NCBI GenBank assembly: GCA_947627045.1
Contig: CANQUM010000002.1
Coordinates: 1 to 64,000 of the forward strand
Source: an uncultured Clostridia bacterium
Lineage (GTDB): Bacteria > Bacillota > Clostridia > Oscillospirales > Ruminococcaceae
DNA length: 64,000 nucleotides
Direction of reading: 5' to 3'
Part shown: positions 8,612 through 18,217 of the stretch, piece by piece
Numbering within the stretch: position 1 is the stretch's first letter
Layout of the letters: every line of letters starts with the position of its first letter
Made by a program: the position numbers and the translations under genes
Notes under the pieces: generated by a model
The model's database searches: none
Told to the model about the DNA's origin: nothing
Seen by the model: only the letters and a program-made list of their open reading frames with translations

Positions 8612-10372
8612 TTACATTCTTTCGACTGCTTTTATTCCCAGCACGTCTAAATGCTTAATAAGCAGCTTTCTCACCAATATGCAAAGCGAGAGCCAGTTAG
8701 ACTGCTTGTTCTTATCAGTCTCGCCCATAATGTGATTGTCGTGGTAGAAGGTAGAGAACAGCGACGCAAGACGATATGCGTTATCACAGATAACGCTCGG
8801 TGCTCTTTCGCTTAGAGCGTGCTTGAACGCTTCTCCGCTTAAAATTATATTGAGCAAAAGCTCACGCTCAATATCAGAATAAACCCCATTGAAAATCGCA
8901 GGCTCATCGTTATTAACTCCCAGATTTCTAAGTATTGAATTTATTCTTGTTACTGTGTAGATAAGGTAAGTTCCTGTCTTACCCTCAAATGACAAAAATT
9001 TATCTATATCGAATATATAGTCCTTCTGAATGTGGTTTGACAAATCGCCGAACTTAACTGCGGCAACTGCCACCTTTTGAGCCGCCTCACGTTTTTCCTC
9101 TTTAGTGTAAAAGTTCTCATCTGACATCTTTTCATAAGCCGCTTCAACAACAGTATTTATCAAATCAGAAAGACGCATTACTCCGCCGTCTCTTGTTTTA
9201 TAAGGCTTTCCGTCCTTACCGTTCATTGTTCCGATCGCCAAGTGAGCAAGCTCGGTGCTTTCAGGAACAATCCCAGCTTTCCTTGCACAGCGGAAAACCT
9301 GAGTTAAGTGCAGACCCTGTCTTTTGTCTACCACATACCAAATTCTGTCCGGAGAAAAATCCCTTTCACGCTGAATAATAGTGGCCAGATCGGTCGTTGC
9401 ATAAATATTTGAATTATCAGATTTCTTTACTATTACAGGAGGAACAGGCGCTTTATCTGTTTCCTCCTCAACATCGACAACCATAGCGCCTTCGCTCTCA
9501 TACATTAAACCTTTTTTATTCAGAATTTCTATAAGCTCGTCCACATATTCGTTAGCGTCGCTTTCACCGTACCAAAGATCAAAGTCAACATACAGCCTTT
9601 TGTAATTCTCTTTTAAATCTTTAACAGAAACCCGCATTATCTCTTTCCACACAGCTATATATCCCTTATGACCGCTTTGAAGTTTTGCAGTAACAGTTCT
9701 TGCCTTTTCTTTGAAGGCTTCATTAGACTTGCTCTTTTGACTTGCAAAGGGATAAATCTCGTTTAGCTCGTCAACGTCAATAGGATTGACCTTATCTTTT
9801 ACAGGGTCGAAATCAGGCGAAAAGCATACCCAATCAGGATTACGCTCTGATAACTCCGCAATAACCAGACCAATCTGCAAACCCCAGTCGCCCAAATGAA
9901 CATCAGAAATGACCTTGTTTCCCATAGCCCTTGCAATTCGCTTTAAAGATTCGCCTATAATGGCTGAACGCAGATGTCCGATGTGAAGAGGTTTGGCAAC
10001 ATTAGGTCCACCGTAGTCTAAAACAATAGTTTCGCTTTTTTCTGCCTGCGGAATACCTAAATTTACATCAATTGCGATTTCCTTTGCCTTTTTAAGAAGC
10101 ACTTCATCTTTGAGAGTAATGTTTATAAAGCCGGGCTTTACCATTTCTACAAATTTGAAAATCTCATTTTTGCTTATTTTTTGAACTACTTCATCGGCTA
10201 TCATAAAAGGAGCTTTTTTATATTGCTTTGCTCCTGCAAATGCTCCGTTACACTGAAACTGACATAAATCAAGCCTGTCCGATACTGACACTGCTCCTAA
10301 ATCTCTATCATATCCGCACTCTTCAAAAGCTCCGCTTACTATACTTGTCAAATCATCAATTATACTTGTCAT
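8612..10372 (-). CDS. argS: Arginyl-tRNA synthetase
   Basis: LDYGGPNVAKPLHIGHLRSAIIGESLKRI; class I aaRS. Confidence 0.96.
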   Translation of the reverse strand: MTSIIDDLTSIVSGAFEECGYDRDLGAVSVSDRLDLCQFQCNGAFAGAKQYKKAPFMIADEVVQKISKNEIFKFVEMVKPGFINITLKDEVLLKKAKEIAIDVNLGIPQAEKSETIVLDYGGPNVAKPLHIGHLRSAIIGESLKRIARAMGNKVISDVHLGDWGLQIGLVIAELSERNPDWVCFSPDFDPVKDKVNPIDVDELNEIYPFASQKSKSNEAFKEKARTVTAKLQSGHKGYIAVWKEIMRVSVKDLKENYKRLYVDFDLWYGESDANEYVDELIEILNKKGLMYESEGAMVVDVEEETDKAPVPPVIVKKSDNSNIYATTDLATIIQRERDFSPDRIWYVVDKRQGLHLTQVFRCARKAGIVPESTELAHLAIGTMNGKDGKPYKTRDGGVMRLSDLINTVVEAAYEKMSDENFYTKEEKREAAQKVAVAAVKFGDLSNHIQKDYIFDIDKFLSFEGKTGTYLIYTVTRINSILRNLGVNNDEPAIFNGVYSDIERELLLNIILSGEAFKHALSERAPSVICDNAYRLASLFSTFYHDNHIMGETDKNKQSNWLSLCILVRKLLIKHLDVLGIKAVERM

Positions 10373-10442
10373 TAAACTTCTCCTATCTTTTATAAAAACG
10401 ATAATATAACTATAAAAATGTCAATTATCAATTATAAAATAT

Positions 10443-10868
10443 TTAGCTTGGCTTTACATTTATATTTACTTCATAATCACTCATAAAGCTGGAATTTATA
10501 TCTATAACATATTTAAAAAACAGATTTCCGCCGTTATCATTAAGCTTAGATTCGATTTCCTTTGCCGTAACTCCTATCATAAGCGCACCGTAAGGCGTTC
10601 CGTAATGACAATGCTGCTTATTTTCCTTATCAATAATGATCTGACTCTGTGAAGAACCTGTTCTCTCGATCTCAACTTTACTGCTCTGCGTTGCCGTGAG
10701 AACGGTTGACGAGCCTTCAAACCCTGTTGCTTCAGACTCATCATAGGAAATTATATAACCATCTTTGAACTTATTATACTTCCCCTTAGTAATAATCTCT
10801 ATCTGTTCACTGTTGACACCGTCAGATTGTTTTGTATTTAATGTTATCATTACATCCTTTTCATTCAT
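10443..10868 (-). CDS. DUF1934-like beta-barrel protein
   Basis: Small beta-rich ORF directly upstream of argS; GALMIGVTAKEIESKLNDNGG...F.Y.ID. Confidence 0.7.
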   Translation of the reverse strand: MNEKDVMITLNTKQSDGVNSEQIEIITKGKYNKFKDGYIISYDESEATGFEGSSTVLTATQSSKVEIERTGSSQSQIIIDKENKQHCHYGTPYGALMIGVTAKEIESKLNDNGGNLFFKYVIDINSSFMSDYEVNINVKPS

Positions 10869-10912
10869 CTTAAATCATCTTACCTCTTTTAAGATCCTGT
10901 GAATTCTTACAA

Positions 10913-11722
10913 TTATTTTAATACAGTTCTGTATATTGTGCCGTTAATATCAGAGCCTAAAAACGCTTTCACATTTTCAGTAAACAGCTCAACGCTGTCC
11001 GTACAATAAAGCTCCAGTTTTCCGTTTGTATCGCTGCTTGAGAGCATATCCTTTTCAGACAAAATACTTAGAGCGTATTTTGCAGCCTCTGCACCGGGAG
11101 AGATCAAAGTTACCTTATCGCCCAGTATATCTGCAATAATATCCTTGAGCAGCGGATAATGGGTGCACCCCATTATAAGGGTATCGACATCTTCATCTAT
11201 CATAACCTGAAGATAATCTTTTGCTATGATTTTTGCGACCTCATTATCTCTGTCTGTATAACCGTTTTCAACCAGCGGGACAAACATTGGACAAGCCTTG
11301 CCTATCAGCTTAGCGTCAGGGATTATCTCACGAATAGCTTTCCCGTATCCGCCGGATTTTATTGACGCACTTGTAGCAATAACACCAATTCTTTTATTTT
11401 TAGTAGCATTGCACGCCGCCCATACAGCAGGATACAAAACTCCGCTTGACAGCTCGCCCTCATTAAAGATCGGGTTTGTCATCATAACTGCGGAAACAGT
11501 TCCACAGGCTACAATTATCATCTTTACATTATGCTCACGAAAAAAAGCAACGTCCTGTCTCGCATATTCAAAAACTGTTTCCCTGCTCCTTGTTCCGTAG
11601 GGAATTCTTGCAGTATCGCCTAAGTAAATTATGTCTTCATTCGGAAGAATTTTCTGAAGCTCAGATACACAGGTCAATCCTCCCACGCCCGAATCAAAAA
11701 CGCCTATTGCATTATTATTCAT
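10913..11722 (-). CDS. murI: Glutamate racemase
   Basis: IGVFDSGVGGLTCVSELQKILPNEDIIYLGDTARIPYG; MGCTHYPLL. Confidence 0.96.
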   Translation of the reverse strand: MNNNAIGVFDSGVGGLTCVSELQKILPNEDIIYLGDTARIPYGTRSRETVFEYARQDVAFFREHNVKMIIVACGTVSAVMMTNPIFNEGELSSGVLYPAVWAACNATKNKRIGVIATSASIKSGGYGKAIREIIPDAKLIGKACPMFVPLVENGYTDRDNEVAKIIAKDYLQVMIDEDVDTLIMGCTHYPLLKDIIADILGDKVTLISPGAEAAKYALSILSEKDMLSSSDTNGKLELYCTDSVELFTENVKAFLGSDINGTIYRTVLK

Positions 11723-12790
11723 CTATCTCTGTACCTCGAATGCTAAATTTATCAGTCTGTGAATTTGCTCTGAAAAAGGAAGCCCTTCGTAATCCATTAG
11801 CTTAGGATACATACTGATAGCAGTATGACCCGGAAGCGTATTGATTTCATTTAATATTATTTCGCCGTCGTCAGTAAGGAAAAAGTCTACCCTTGCAAGC
11901 CCTGTACATCCCATAGCGGTATAAGCCTTTAGTGCTATCTGCTTTATCTTAAAAATATTTTCCTCGCTTATTCTTGCCGGAATATATGTACGGGATTCAT
12001 CATTATGATACTTTCCCTCATAGTCGTAAAATTCATTCGCAGACTCGATCTCGCCCACAGTAGACGCAATAGCACCGCAGTTTCCCATAACAGCACACTC
12101 ACATTCAACTCCGGAAATACCTGTTTCCACAACTACCTTTTTATCGTGAGCAAAAGCTTTTTTTATACCGTTAACAAGTTCGTCTTTGTTTCTAACCTTT
12201 GAAATTCCCACCGACGAACCGCAGTTTGCAGGCTTAACGAACATAGGGTATTTCAGTCTTTTTTCCATTTCGTCAGCAATTTTATCTGCTCTCTCTATAT
12301 CATATCTGTTGATAGACATCCAATCAGCCGTTTTTATACCGTGCTTCTGAAGAATAATGTGCGTAAGCTCCTTATCCATACAGTTTGCAGACGATATGCA
12401 GTCGCATCCGACAAACGGTATCTTTGAAAGCATAAAAAGCCCCTGAATAGTTCCGTCCTCCCCGTTTTTTCCGTGAAGAACAGGAAAGATAACGTCAACC
12501 TTAACAGGCTGAATCTGACCGTCGTTAAGTATTGCAATAAATCCCTTATGAATAGGATCAGGCGAAAGAATACAGGAAACATTATCACTGTCCTGCTCCC
12601 ACGAGCCGTCGGCGATCTTTGACGTATCTCCGATATAAAGAAGCCAGCGTCCCTTTTTTGTGATACCGATACAAACAACGTCATATCTGTCTCTCGGTAT
12701 GTTATTTATTATATTTGTCGCAGACAAAAGCGATATTTCATGTTCATTAGATACACCGCCGAATATAACGGCTACTTTTGTTTTTGCCAT
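11723..12790 (-). CDS. ddl: D-alanine--D-alanine ligase
   Basis: VAVIFGGVSNEHEISLLSA, FVKPANCGSSVGISKV, EINTLPGHTAISMYPKL; RBS before ATG at 12790. Confidence 0.95.
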   Translation of the reverse strand: MAKTKVAVIFGGVSNEHEISLLSATNIINNIPRDRYDVVCIGITKKGRWLLYIGDTSKIADGSWEQDSDNVSCILSPDPIHKGFIAILNDGQIQPVKVDVIFPVLHGKNGEDGTIQGLFMLSKIPFVGCDCISSANCMDKELTHIILQKHGIKTADWMSINRYDIERADKIADEMEKRLKYPMFVKPANCGSSVGISKVRNKDELVNGIKKAFAHDKKVVVETGISGVECECAVMGNCGAIASTVGEIESANEFYDYEGKYHNDESRTYIPARISEENIFKIKQIALKAYTAMGCTGLARVDFFLTDDGEIILNEINTLPGHTAISMYPKLMDYEGLPFSEQIHRLINLAFEVQR

Positions 12791-13062
12791 TTCAATCCTC
12801 CTTGACAAACCACTATCTGCACACAGCCAAAATTATTCAATATAGCATATATTATATCATATTCTAATATCCTTTGCAATAGCAGACCGCTTTGATAATG
12901 TCCTATAAATTATGCCGAAAATCTTAAAAATAGAATTCTGACTTTTTAAATCAGCCTCACTTTGTTTTATCTTTGAATTTCTATTCAAAGCACTATATAT
13001 TGTAGTTGCTTTTATATGTTTGCCCAATATTTATGTAATTTTATAAAATTTAATTAAAAGTT

Positions 13063-13083
13063 TACCATTTGTTATTAATGGTA
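13063..13083. promoter_or_regulatory. Inverted repeat in the pflB upstream region
   Basis: TACCATT-TGTTATT-AATGGTA. Confidence 0.4.
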
Positions 13084-13282
13084 TTTTTGGTAAAATATAA
13101 CTCATTTTAACCATTAAAAAAATCATTACATTATATGTTTTGCATAAAATAATATTACTTTTTTTATAGAAATCTTACTATTTTTATATTTCAATATACA
13201 TTAATTCTGCTTTTTATGAAAATTAGTTTGTTTAATTTATAAAACCAATAATTTTTGTTATCAAATATAAGAAAATGACCTC

Positions 13283-13310
13283 TTGATTTTTTTTATAATT
13301 TAACTATAAT
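13283..13310 (+). promoter_or_regulatory. Candidate pflB promoter (TTGATT-16-TATAAT)
   Basis: Near-consensus -35/-10; predicts a ~200-nt leader. Confidence 0.5.
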
Positions 13311-13523
13311 AACTAATAGTGAGGTTTAATAGAAGTAACAACCACTATATATTGTGTTTGAATGAAAATATTGGCGAATAATAATTCAAGCGAAATATAA
13401 TAATAATAATAATAGCATATCATTCTGTTTTAAAAAATAAAAAAGCAGAGATAAAAATTAGAAGAAACAAACGCTCAGCCCAAAAAGCGTTGGATAACAT
13501 AAACGGGAGAAAGAAAACAAGCT

Positions 13524-15605
13524 ATGAGAACTATGAAATTTGAGGAATGGAACGGATTTAATCACGGCACATGGGAAAGAGAAATTAATGTCCGTGACTT
13601 TATACAAAAGAACTATGAGCCTTATGACGGAGACGATGAATTTCTTGCCGGACCTACGCAGGCGACTAAAGACCTTTGGGAGCAGGTAATGGATCTGTCA
13701 AAAAAGGAACGTGAAGCCGGCGGAGTTCTTGATATGGACACCAAAATAATTTCAACTATCACCTCTCACGGACCGGGCTATCTAAACAAAGAAAAAGAAA
13801 CCATAGTAGGCTTTCAGACAGACAAGCCGTTTAAAAGGGCGCTTCAGCCGAACGGCGGAATTCGTATGGCAATGAAGGCTTGTTCAGAAAACGGCTATGA
13901 AGTCGATCCTGACATATGCAAGTTTTACACTGTTCACAGAAAAACTCACAATCAAGGAGTGTTCGACGCATATACTCCTGAAATGAGAGCCTGCCGTTCC
14001 AGTCATATTATAACGGGTCTCCCAGACGCTTACGGCAGAGGAAGAATTATAGGGGATTACCGAAGGGTTGCACTTTACGGGGTTGACAAGCTGATTGAGG
14101 ACAAACAAAATCAGAAGGATTCAACAAGAATTACAATGTACTCCGATGTTATCCGCGAGCGTGAAGAGCTTTCTGAACAGATAAGGGCATTAGGAGAACT
14201 TATTGAGCTTGGCAAGATTTACGGCTTCGACATTTCTAAGCCTGCTAAAAACGTACAAGAGGCTATCCAGTGGACGTATTTTGCGTACCTTGCCGCTGTT
14301 AAAGAGCAAAACGGTGCGGCAATGTCGCTGGGAAGGACCTCAACATTCCTTGACATTTACGCACAACGCGACCTTAAAAACGGCACTTTTACAGAGGAAC
14401 AAATACAAGAGTTTGTTGACCACTTTATAATGAAACTGCGGCTTGTAAAGTTCGCAAGAACTCCCGAATATAATGAGCTGTTCTCAGGAGATCCTACATG
14501 GGTCACAGAATCAATTGGCGGTATCGGCGTTGACGGACGCCATATGGTAACTAAGATGTCGTTTCGGTATCTTCACACGCTTGAAAATCTGGGTACAGCC
14601 CCCGAACCTAATCTTACGATTTTGTGGTCGGTCAAGCTGCCCGACAACTTCAAAAGGTTTTGCGCTAAAACATCAATTGAATCCTCTTCAATCCAATATG
14701 AGAACGACGACCTTATGAGGGTTACGCACGGAGACGATTATGCGATCGCCTGCTGTGTATCTTCAATGAGAATAGGCAAGGAAATGCAGTTTTTCGGAGC
14801 AAGGGCTAATCTTGCAAAATGCTTGCTTTACGCTATAAACGGCGGTGTTGATGAAATTTCTATGAAGCAGATAGGGCCTAAATACAGACCTATCACTTCT
14901 GAATACCTTGACTACAAAGAAGTTATGGATAAATTTAAAGATATGATGAAGTGGCTTGCGTCAGTTTATGTAAACGCTCTGAATATCATTCACTATATGC
15001 ACGATAAATACTGCTATGAGAGAATACAAATGGCTCTTCACGACAAGAAGGTAACAAGATGGTTTGCAACAGGTATTGCAGGGCTTTCGGTTGTTGCTGA
15101 CTCGCTCTCAGCAATAAAGTATGCAAAGGTCAGACCGATAAGGAACGAAAAAGGCATAGCTGTAGATTACGAAATTGAAGGAGATTTTCCTAAATACGGC
15201 AATGATGACGACAGAGTAGATGAAATCGCAAGCAGTATAGTGCATATCTTTATGAACTATATAAAAGGTAACCACACCTACAGAGGCGGAATACCTACGA
15301 CCTCAATTCTTACAATAACATCAAACGTAGTTTACGGACAAAATACAGGTTCAACTCCTGACGGACGAAAAGGAGGAGAAGCATTTGCACCCGGTGCAAA
15401 TCCTATGCACACCCGTGATAAAAATGGTGCTGTTGCGTCGCTTAAATCTGTTTCAAAGCTGCCGTTCAAAGACGCTCAGGACGGAATATCCAATACATTT
15501 TCAATTATACCCGACTCGCTTGGAAAAGATAACAAAATATACGTCGGCGATATAGACGTTGATATAGAGCTTTCAGAAACCGACAGCTTTAACAGAGAGT
15601 ATTAA
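13524..15605 (+). CDS. pflB: Pyruvate formate-lyase catalytic body lacking the C-terminal glycyl-radical domain
   Basis: [57 protein letters not shown]; no RVSGY. Confidence 0.92.
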   Translation: MRTMKFEEWNGFNHGTWEREINVRDFIQKNYEPYDGDDEFLAGPTQATKDLWEQVMDLSKKEREAGGVLDMDTKIISTITSHGPGYLNKEKETIVGFQTDKPFKRALQPNGGIRMAMKACSENGYEVDPDICKFYTVHRKTHNQGVFDAYTPEMRACRSSHIITGLPDAYGRGRIIGDYRRVALYGVDKLIEDKQNQKDSTRITMYSDVIREREELSEQIRALGELIELGKIYGFDISKPAKNVQEAIQWTYFAYLAAVKEQNGAAMSLGRTSTFLDIYAQRDLKNGTFTEEQIQEFVDHFIMKLRLVKFARTPEYNELFSGDPTWVTESIGGIGVDGRHMVTKMSFRYLHTLENLGTAPEPNLTILWSVKLPDNFKRFCAKTSIESSSIQYENDDLMRVTHGDDYAIACCVSSMRIGKEMQFFGARANLAKCLLYAINGGVDEISMKQIGPKYRPITSEYLDYKEVMDKFKDMMKWLASVYVNALNIIHYMHDKYCYERIQMALHDKKVTRWFATGIAGLSVVADSLSAIKYAKVRPIRNEKGIAVDYEIEGDFPKYGNDDDRVDEIASSIVHIFMNYIKGNHTYRGGIPTTSILTITSNVVYGQNTGSTPDGRKGGEAFAPGANPMHTRDKNGAVASLKSVSKLPFKDAQDGISNTFSIIPDSLGKDNKIYVGDIDVDIELSETDSFNREY

Positions 15606-15629
15606 TATAAATTCAAACGGAGGATCATT

Positions 15630-15863
15630 ATGCGAAATTCTGATGAAAGAATAGATGATATTGTTAATATGCTTGACGATTTTATGTCAAAAAAAGGCGG
15701 GCATATGAATATTAAGGTCAATAATAACGGAGGAGTTAAATATAAAAATAATGAAAAAAAGGTTAAGACCGCTAAATCACTCGACTGTATCGAAGGAACT
15801 ACAGCCTGCGGTTCTCCGACACTGTCTGAGGGCTTAGATGTTGAAAACGAACTGCTTCAATAA
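15630..15863 (+). CDS. Small ORF resembling the N-terminal half of a glycyl-radical domain, without the glycyl motif
   Basis: [32 protein letters not shown]. Confidence 0.7.
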   Translation: MRNSDERIDDIVNMLDDFMSKKGGHMNIKVNNNGGVKYKNNEKKVKTAKSLDCIEGTTACGSPTLSEGLDVENELLQ

Positions 15864-15897
15864 ACAAAAAATTGAAAGAAATTTAGGAGGAATAAAT

Positions 15898-16149
15898 ATG
15901 TCAAGAGTAAAGGCAAATAAAGAACAGATAGATAATCTTGTTTCGATTTTAGACGGCTACGCAGAAGAGGGCGGTCATCATTTGAATATCAACGTACTAT
16001 CCCGTGAAACTCTGATAGACGCACAAAAGCATCCTGAAAAATATCCGCAGCTTACTGTTCGAGTATCGGGATATGCTGTAAATTTTGTCAAGCTCACAAA
16101 GGCACAGCAGGATGAAGTCATTTCAAGAACATTTCACAACAAACTTTAA
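15898..16149 (+). CDS. Stand-alone glycyl-radical subunit (GrcA/YfiD-like)
   Basis: [64 protein letters not shown] before ATG 15898. Confidence 0.93.
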   Translation: MSRVKANKEQIDNLVSILDGYAEEGGHHLNINVLSRETLIDAQKHPEKYPQLTVRVSGYAVNFVKLTKAQQDEVISRTFHNKL

Positions 16150-16190
16150 ACAGCCGCTTATCAATTCCCTTTTATAAGGAGAGAACTTAA

Positions 16191-16940
16191 ATGCTTGGTC
16201 ACATACATTCAATAGAGAGCTTTGGAACAGTAGACGGTCCGGGCGTAAGAATGGTTATTTTCACAAAGGGATGCCCTATGCGGTGTCAATATTGCCACAA
16301 CCCCGACACATGGGATATGACAGGCGGAGAAGATATAAGCGTAAAAGAAATCATTTCAAAATATAACTCAAAAAAGAGCTTTTACAGAAACGGCGGAATA
16401 ACCGTCAGCGGCGGCGAACCGCTTATGCAAATGAAGTTCGTAACCGAGCTTTTTAAAGCCGCTAAGGCACAGGAAATTCACACTTGTATTGATACATCAG
16501 GCATTTTATTCAATAAAGATGATAAAAAGAAAATCAAGGAGTTCGACAGACTTATAAAATACACCGATTTGGTACTTCTTGATATAAAGCATATAGATGA
16601 TAACGAGCATAAAAAGCTGACCGGCTTCTCAAACAAAAACATACTTGACTTTACAAAATACCTTGAAGAAAAAAACATTCCGGTTTGTATAAGGCACGTA
16701 GTCGTTCCCGGCATAACGTTTAATGAACACTATCTTTTTGAATTGGGCAAATATATCGGAACGCTAAAAAATCTCAAATCAATAGACGTACTGGCTTATC
16801 ACGATATGGGAAAATCAAAGTACGAAGCTTTGGGAATAGCGTATCCGTTAAAGGACACTCCCCCGCTTTCCAAAGAGGACGCTTTAAAAGCGAAAAAGAT
16901 TATTTTAAGAGGGATAAAGATAACAAGAAAAAAGGATTAA
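16191..16940 (+). CDS. pflA: Pyruvate formate-lyase activating enzyme
   Basis: VDGPGVRMVIFTKGCPMRCQYCHNPDTWD radical SAM CxxxCxxC. Confidence 0.95.
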   Translation: MLGHIHSIESFGTVDGPGVRMVIFTKGCPMRCQYCHNPDTWDMTGGEDISVKEIISKYNSKKSFYRNGGITVSGGEPLMQMKFVTELFKAAKAQEIHTCIDTSGILFNKDDKKKIKEFDRLIKYTDLVLLDIKHIDDNEHKKLTGFSNKNILDFTKYLEEKNIPVCIRHVVVPGITFNEHYLFELGKYIGTLKNLKSIDVLAYHDMGKSKYEALGIAYPLKDTPPLSKEDALKAKKIILRGIKITRKKD

Positions 16941-16950
16941 TATTAAATAT

Positions 16951-16980
16951 GGCTGATGAAAATTTCATCAGCCGTTTTTT
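16951..16980. terminator. Terminator between convergent pflA and hydF
   Basis: GGCTGATGAAAATTTCATCAGCCGTTTTTT. Confidence 0.85.
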
Positions 16981-18184
16981 AATAGGAAATTTTATCTAAA
17001 ATATTATTAAGATATGCGATTATCACTCCGTAGTTTGACATTGGAACGCCTTGCGATTTTGCCCTGTCAATTCGCGACAGCACATACTTTCTGTTAAACA
17101 TACACGCTCCGCACTGAATCACCAAATCATACTCTGTTAAATCATCAGGAAAATCAGGTCCGCTGACAATATCTACTGTAAGCCCCTCGCCGACCTTTTT
17201 TCTTAACATTCTCGGTATCTTTTCTCTGCCAATATCCTCTGCTAAAGGCGCATGGGTGCAAGCCTCTGCTATAAGAACTTTTGACTTCTCAGTCAGAAGT
17301 TCTACTGCTTCGGCAGATTTTATATAATATTCCAAATCGCCCTTATACCCTGCAAACAGAGTTGAAAAGGAAGTCAGCATACTTTCTTTGGGCTTTTTAT
17401 CATAGACTGTTTTGAAAACCTGCGAATCGGTAATTATCAGCTTAGGAGGATAAGACAACGCCTCTAATGTTTTATCAAGCCTGTCGGTAGTGCAGCTCAT
17501 AACAAGACATTTTTTATCAAGCAAATCACGAATTGTCTGAACCTGAGGAAGTATAAGCCTTCCCTTAGGCGCCTGAATATCCTGAGGCATTACCAAAAGC
17601 ACCAAATCACCGTCGCCGACTAAATTTCCTGTTATACTTCTGCTCCCGAAATCCTCAGGTATGAGCCTTATAAGCGTATCTTTGAATTTTTCGGTTATAC
17701 TTTCATTTTCAGCGCTTACAATCAAAGGCTCTTCACTTGACTTTCCTAAAATTTCAGACCTTATTTGTGAAATTTCACCGCTTGACATAGTATCCGCTTT
17801 GCTTATCACATTCAGAACAGGCGTACCCTTTTTTTTAAAATAATCAAACCATTCAAGTTCTTTTTCTATATCTGTATCGGAAAACAATATTACGGCAACA
17901 TCTGTTCTTTCGGCTGCTTTTTTTGTCTTTTCAACTCTGATCTTACCCAGCTCGCCTACATCGTCAAAGCCTGCTGTGTCGATCAGCACGCATGCGCCTA
18001 TTCCCGCAATCTCCATAGACTTGAAAACAGGATCGGTCGTTGTACCTGCAACATCTGAAACTATTGATATCTGCTGTTTTGTAAATGCGTTTATAAGAGT
18101 TGATTTTCCTGCATTGCGCTTTCCGAAAAATCCTATGTGAAGTCTGTCTGACCTTGGTGTTTCGTTTAAAGTCGGCATAAACAT
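16979..18184 (-). CDS. hydF: [FeFe]-hydrogenase H-cluster maturation GTPase HydF
   Basis: GFFGKRNAGKSTLINA, DTAGFDDVG, VIQCGACMFNRKYVLSRI; next to hydG/hydE. Confidence 0.95.
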   Translation of the reverse strand: MFMPTLNETPRSDRLHIGFFGKRNAGKSTLINAFTKQQISIVSDVAGTTTDPVFKSMEIAGIGACVLIDTAGFDDVGELGKIRVEKTKKAAERTDVAVILFSDTDIEKELEWFDYFKKKGTPVLNVISKADTMSSGEISQIRSEILGKSSEEPLIVSAENESITEKFKDTLIRLIPEDFGSRSITGNLVGDGDLVLLVMPQDIQAPKGRLILPQVQTIRDLLDKKCLVMSCTTDRLDKTLEALSYPPKLIITDSQVFKTVYDKKPKESMLTSFSTLFAGYKGDLEYYIKSAEAVELLTEKSKVLIAEACTHAPLAEDIGREKIPRMLRKKVGEGLTVDIVSGPDFPDDLTEYDLVIQCGACMFNRKYVLSRIDRAKSQGVPMSNYGVIIAYLNNILDKISY

Positions 18185-18217
18185 TCCGCCTTTCAAAAAT
18201 TATTGTTCCGTCTTAAA

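Noticed and set aside
13255-13272. TTGTTAT-CAAA-TATAAGA as a third Rex site upstream of pflB
   Set aside because: Only the left half matches (6/7); the right half matches 3/7 and the spacing to -35 differs from the two good sites.
15838-15897. Start of the glycyl-radical ORF at 15838
   Set aside because: The extra 20 aa overlap the upstream ORF; ATG at 15898 has a strong AGGAGG and gives a domain-sized protein.
15600-15900. Split pfl as a sequencing frameshift
   Set aside because: Each ORF has its own RBS and stop, and the 15630 ORF is a diverged half-copy rather than a simple continuation, so one indel cannot explain it.
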